The notes beneath the pieces were generated by a model. That model was not told the DNA's origin, ran no database searches, and worked only from the letters and a program-made list of their open reading frames with translations. A stretch of DNA of 64,000 nt from Rickettsiales bacterium (GTDB taxonomy: Bacteria; Pseudomonadota; Alphaproteobacteria; Rickettsiales; SXRF01), in contig JAWKXN010000001.1 in NCBI GenBank assembly GCA_041396965.1, positions 1,990,898-2,054,897 on the forward strand, in the 5' to 3' direction. This document shows positions 61,614 through 64,000 of this stretch, one piece after another. Numbering within the stretch: position 1 is the first letter of the stretch; each line of letters begins with the position of its first letter. Made by a program: the position numbers and the translations under genes.

Positions 61614-63422
61614 ATGGAAAAACTCATGCAAGCTCATAAGACTGATGGCTCATCAAACCATAACCCAACAGAACTAGCGAAAAATCTAGCGAAAATAGCA
61701 GAAAAATCACAACTTATAATACAGGAATTCCTTTCCCGTCAGGCACAGGACGCCGCGAATACACCTATTGACCCCCTCAATATCGTGAACGCCTATAGCG
61801 AACTTTTCACCCGCATGATGAGCGACCCTATAAGTGTCGCGGAAAAACAGATAAACCTATGGCATGATTATATGAAGCTGTGGGAGAACACCACAAAACG
61901 CTTAATGGGAAACGAAGAAGCGCCAATAATATCCCCTGATCGCCGTGACAAGCGTTTTAAGGATGAAACTTGGGAAAAAAATACTGTTTTTGACTTTATA
62001 AAACAATCTTACCTTATTTCATCACGCTGGATACAGAATTCAATCAAAGACGTTGAAGGACTGGAAGAACACGACGCAAAAAAGATAGATTTCTATACAC
62101 GTCAATTTGTTGACGCGATGAGCCCTAGCAATTTTTTAATGACCAACCCAGAAGTCCTTAAAACAACTATAGAAAGCAACGGGGAAAATCTAGTAAATGG
62201 CTTGGAAAACCTGCTTGAGGACATAGAAAATAGCAAAAAAAATCTCCGTGTTAGTATGACCGATAGAAGCGCTTTCGTAGCGGGTAAAAATATCGCCAAC
62301 ACCAAAGGAAAAGTTATTTTCCGCAATGACCTCATGGAGCTAATCCAATATGAGCCAGCCACTAAGGATGTCTATAAAACTCCTCTGCTTGTCATGCCGG
62401 CTTGGATAAATAAATATTATATATTAGACCTCCAAGAAGGAAACTCCTATGTAAAATGGGCAGTTGAGCAAGGGCATACCGTATTCATAATATCATGGGT
62501 TAATCCAGACAGAAAGCTCGGAAAGAAAACTTTTGACGATTATATGAAAGAAGGACCACTTGCCGCTATAGAAGCTATTGAGCAAGCAACCGGAGAGAAA
62601 GAAGTAAACGTCGTCGCTTACTGTCTAGGCGGCACCCTTCTTTCAATAACCCTTGCTTGGTTACAAGCGAAAAAACAGCAAAATAAAATAAAATCCGCAA
62701 CTTACTTAACCACAATGATAGATTTTAGTAATGCTGGAGAACTATCTGTATTCATAGATGAAGAACAAATAAAATTGCTGGAATCAAAAATGACCGAGCA
62801 AGGATACCTTGATGGCAGTGAGATGGCTATGACATTTAACATGTTACGCGCTAATGATTTAATCTGGTCTTTCGTTGTAAATAACTATCTTTTAGGAAAA
62901 GATCCTTTCCCGTTTGATCTATTATATTGGAACTCAGACTCAACTAGAATGCCAGCGACCATGCATAGTTTCTATCTACGCAATATGTATCAAAAGAATA
63001 TGTTGCTTAAACCAAACGCGCTTACCATAGGCGGCGAGCCGATAGACCTACGTACGGTAAAAACTCCTGCTTATATGTTGTCAACTCGTGAAGATCATAT
63101 AGCACCATGGCAATCAACTTACGCCGCTACTCAAATATTTTCTGGTGATATTCGTTTTGTACTTGCCGCTTCTGGCCATATAGCCGGAGTCATTAACCAT
63201 CCCACAAAGAAAAAATATTGCTATTGGACTAATAAAAAATTGCCAAATTCTCCTGATGAATGGTTGAATTCAGCACAGCAAGAAGAAGGTTCGTGGTGGT
63301 CGGACTGGAATAAATGGCAACAGCAATTCTCTGGCGACAAAGTCCCAGCCCGAGTAATAGGGGAAGGTAAATTGAAACCGATAGAAGACGCTCCGGGAAG
63401 CTATGTGAAGGTTATGGTGTAA
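61614..63422 (+). CDS. phaC: Class I poly(3-hydroxyalkanoate) synthase
   Basis: Polymerises hydroxyacyl-CoA to storage polyester. The 602-residue protein has the catalytic Cys337 in the modified lipase box AYCLGG, with the Asp in STREDHIAPWQS and His in SGHIAGVIN near the C-terminus. The PAWINKYYILDL and SWVNPD segments are PhaC hallmarks. No PhaA, PhaB or phasin gene is in the window. Two ATGs four codons apart are possible starts and neither has a clear ribosome-binding site. Confidence 0.95.
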   Translation: MEKLMQAHKTDGSSNHNPTELAKNLAKIAEKSQLIIQEFLSRQAQDAANTPIDPLNIVNAYSELFTRMMSDPISVAEKQINLWHDYMKLWENTTKRLMGNEEAPIISPDRRDKRFKDETWEKNTVFDFIKQSYLISSRWIQNSIKDVEGLEEHDAKKIDFYTRQFVDAMSPSNFLMTNPEVLKTTIESNGENLVNGLENLLEDIENSKKNLRVSMTDRSAFVAGKNIANTKGKVIFRNDLMELIQYEPATKDVYKTPLLVMPAWINKYYILDLQEGNSYVKWAVEQGHTVFIISWVNPDRKLGKKTFDDYMKEGPLAAIEAIEQATGEKEVNVVAYCLGGTLLSITLAWLQAKKQQNKIKSATYLTTMIDFSNAGELSVFIDEEQIKLLESKMTEQGYLDGSEMAMTFNMLRANDLIWSFVVNNYLLGKDPFPFDLLYWNSDSTRMPATMHSFYLRNMYQKNMLLKPNALTIGGEPIDLRTVKTPAYMLSTREDHIAPWQSTYAATQIFSGDIRFVLAASGHIAGVINHPTKKKYCYWTNKKLPNSPDEWLNSAQQEEGSWWSDWNKWQQQFSGDKVPARVIGEGKLKPIEDAPGSYVKVMV

Positions 63423-64000
63423 ATTTGTACAGTATCTTTCAAAGATTCCTCCATTCGCTTACGCTCAGTCGTAATGACAATGTCATCCCGAGCGTAGTCG
63501 AGGGATCTTTTATATTCTCCTCCGAGATTTTCTACTGGAAGTTGTTTATATTTCGCTCCCGCAACCAACAAGTCCGACATCTGGTAATCACCTGTTTCCA
63601 AGGTCTTGCCAGCGGCGTTGTCCAAATCTTCCTGAATCATTTTCATCTGCTGGATAACAGCCCGTTTTGCTGTTTCAGGCTTATTCCCAGCCGCAATCGC
63701 CAAGATGCCTGCCAGATCACCTTTGAGATCGATATATAGACCTTCACCATTTTCTTTTGGTGTGAGCGTGATTTTTTCAATCAGCCCACGGATCAGGTCT
63801 GCCGCTTCATGTAAGTTCTCGCCTTCCGTCAGCGACTGAACGAGTTTGGAAATCTCGCGTTTGTAATAGCTGCCCATGTTCGGATGGAGCAGCACAGGTG
63901 CCTCTTCCTTATCCTTGAGCAATTCTTTCAGTTTTTCAATGCGATGCAAATTGCCGTTGATACGGTCTTTCATCTGCTCGGTGGAAGCAATGCCATCTAG
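63401..64000 (-). CDS. Large serine recombinase, C-terminal part, start beyond window
   Basis: The frame is open on the minus strand from base 64000 (DGIASTEQM directly before the first internal Met) to the stop at 63401. Residues such as HPNMGSYYKREISKLV, ADLIRGLIEKITLTP and YIDLKGDLAGILA match the C-terminal region of resolvase/invertase-type site-specific recombinases. The catalytic N-terminal domain lies outside the window. The last about 40 codons come from the palindromic repeat and from sequence opposite the phaC end (22-base overlap), so the natural C-terminus is probably lost or altered. It marks a possible mobile element to the right. Confidence 0.75.
   Translation of the reverse strand, partial: LDGIASTEQMKDRINGNLHRIEKLKELLKDKEEAPVLLHPNMGSYYKREISKLVQSLTEGENLHEAADLIRGLIEKITLTPKENGEGLYIDLKGDLAGILAIAAGNKPETAKRAVIQQMKMIQEDLDNAAGKTLETGDYQMSDLLVAGAKYKQLPVENLGGEYKRSLDYARDDIVITTERKRMEESLKDTVQIYTITFT
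63441..63510. repeat. Interspersed palindromic element within the recombinase 3' end
   Basis: The left arm opens AAAGATTCCTC and ends AATGACA; the right arm opens TGTCATCCCGAG and ends GAGGGATCTTT. The two arms are imperfect reverse complements of about 30-39 bases meeting at 63480. It resembles the dispersed palindromic elements of Rickettsia and related bacteria. Here it is read in frame as part of the recombinase C-terminus (RSLDYARDD and following). Confidence 0.75.

Noticed and set aside
1..64000. CRISPR array
   Set aside because: No series of regularly spaced direct repeats was seen; the repeats found are isolated palindromes or single pairs, and no cas-like gene is present.

Overview
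The window looks like a chromosomal segment of an AT-rich alphaproteobacterium that is motile and chemotactic. The evidence is alphaproteobacterial-type RpoB/RpoC and ribosomal proteins, a MipZ division-positioning ATPase, the gene order rpiB-glyA-nrdR-ribD-ribE-ribBX-ribH-nusB, a complete chemotaxis operon including CheD, and MotA/MotB. I cannot place it below class level. All assignments are by reading motifs and gene order; no database search was run.

Layout. 1-9.7 kb: the rplK-rplA-rplJ-rplL-rpoB-rpoC operon on the minus strand (rpoC runs off the left edge). 9.7-12.3 kb: the usual nusG-rplK junction is interrupted by an AT-rich spacer and two plus-strand genes, an atypical response regulator and a small protein that resembles an HPt domain without its histidine; nusG and secE follow. 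12.4-25.6 kb: a surface-glycan island with a GT-B-like protein, a flippase, a large membrane protein, a nucleotidyltransferase/aldo-keto-reductase fusion, an SDR, and pseudaminic acid genes (pseC, pseB, pseG, pseI) with two formyltransferase-like genes and a PIG-L deacetylase. No PseH or canonical PseF is present. 25.7-31.5 kb: a ClC channel, tRNA-Arg and tRNA-Val, a broken GIY-YIG gene, an RDD protein, a PP-loop (QueC-like) protein of unknown role, a hairpin-rich spacer and a coiled-coil protein. 31.5-38.6 kb: nusB and the riboflavin operon, nrdR, a second broken GIY-YIG gene inside inverted repeats, glyA and rpiB. 38.7-43.1 kb: a TSUP permease, MipZ, an FMN-dependent glutamate-synthase-like enzyme and an EamA permease. 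43.2-52 kb: STAS-cheY-cheA-cheW-mcp-cheR-cheD-cheB. 52.1-61.4 kb: an esterase, rsmD, rluB with a yefM-yoeB toxin-antitoxin pair directly upstream, a C26 peptidase, motAB, hom, an aminotransferase and an acidic lipoprotein. 61.6 kb to the end: PHA synthase and the C-terminal part of a large serine recombinase that continues past the right edge.

How it fits together. The chemotaxis operon and motAB would serve flagellar motility; the pseudaminic acid genes could supply flagellin or surface glycan, but no flagellin or transferase is visible. The phaC gene and the LpqC/PHB-depolymerase-like esterase may both touch polyhydroxyalkanoate turnover. Small palindromic repeats recur between genes, including in the rpoB-rpoC spacer and inside the 3' end of the recombinase reading frame. 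The most unusual items are the response regulator/pseudo-HPt pair inside the nusG-rplK junction, the apparently N-formyl pseudaminic acid cluster, the toxin-antitoxin pair coupled to rluB, and the PP-loop protein.
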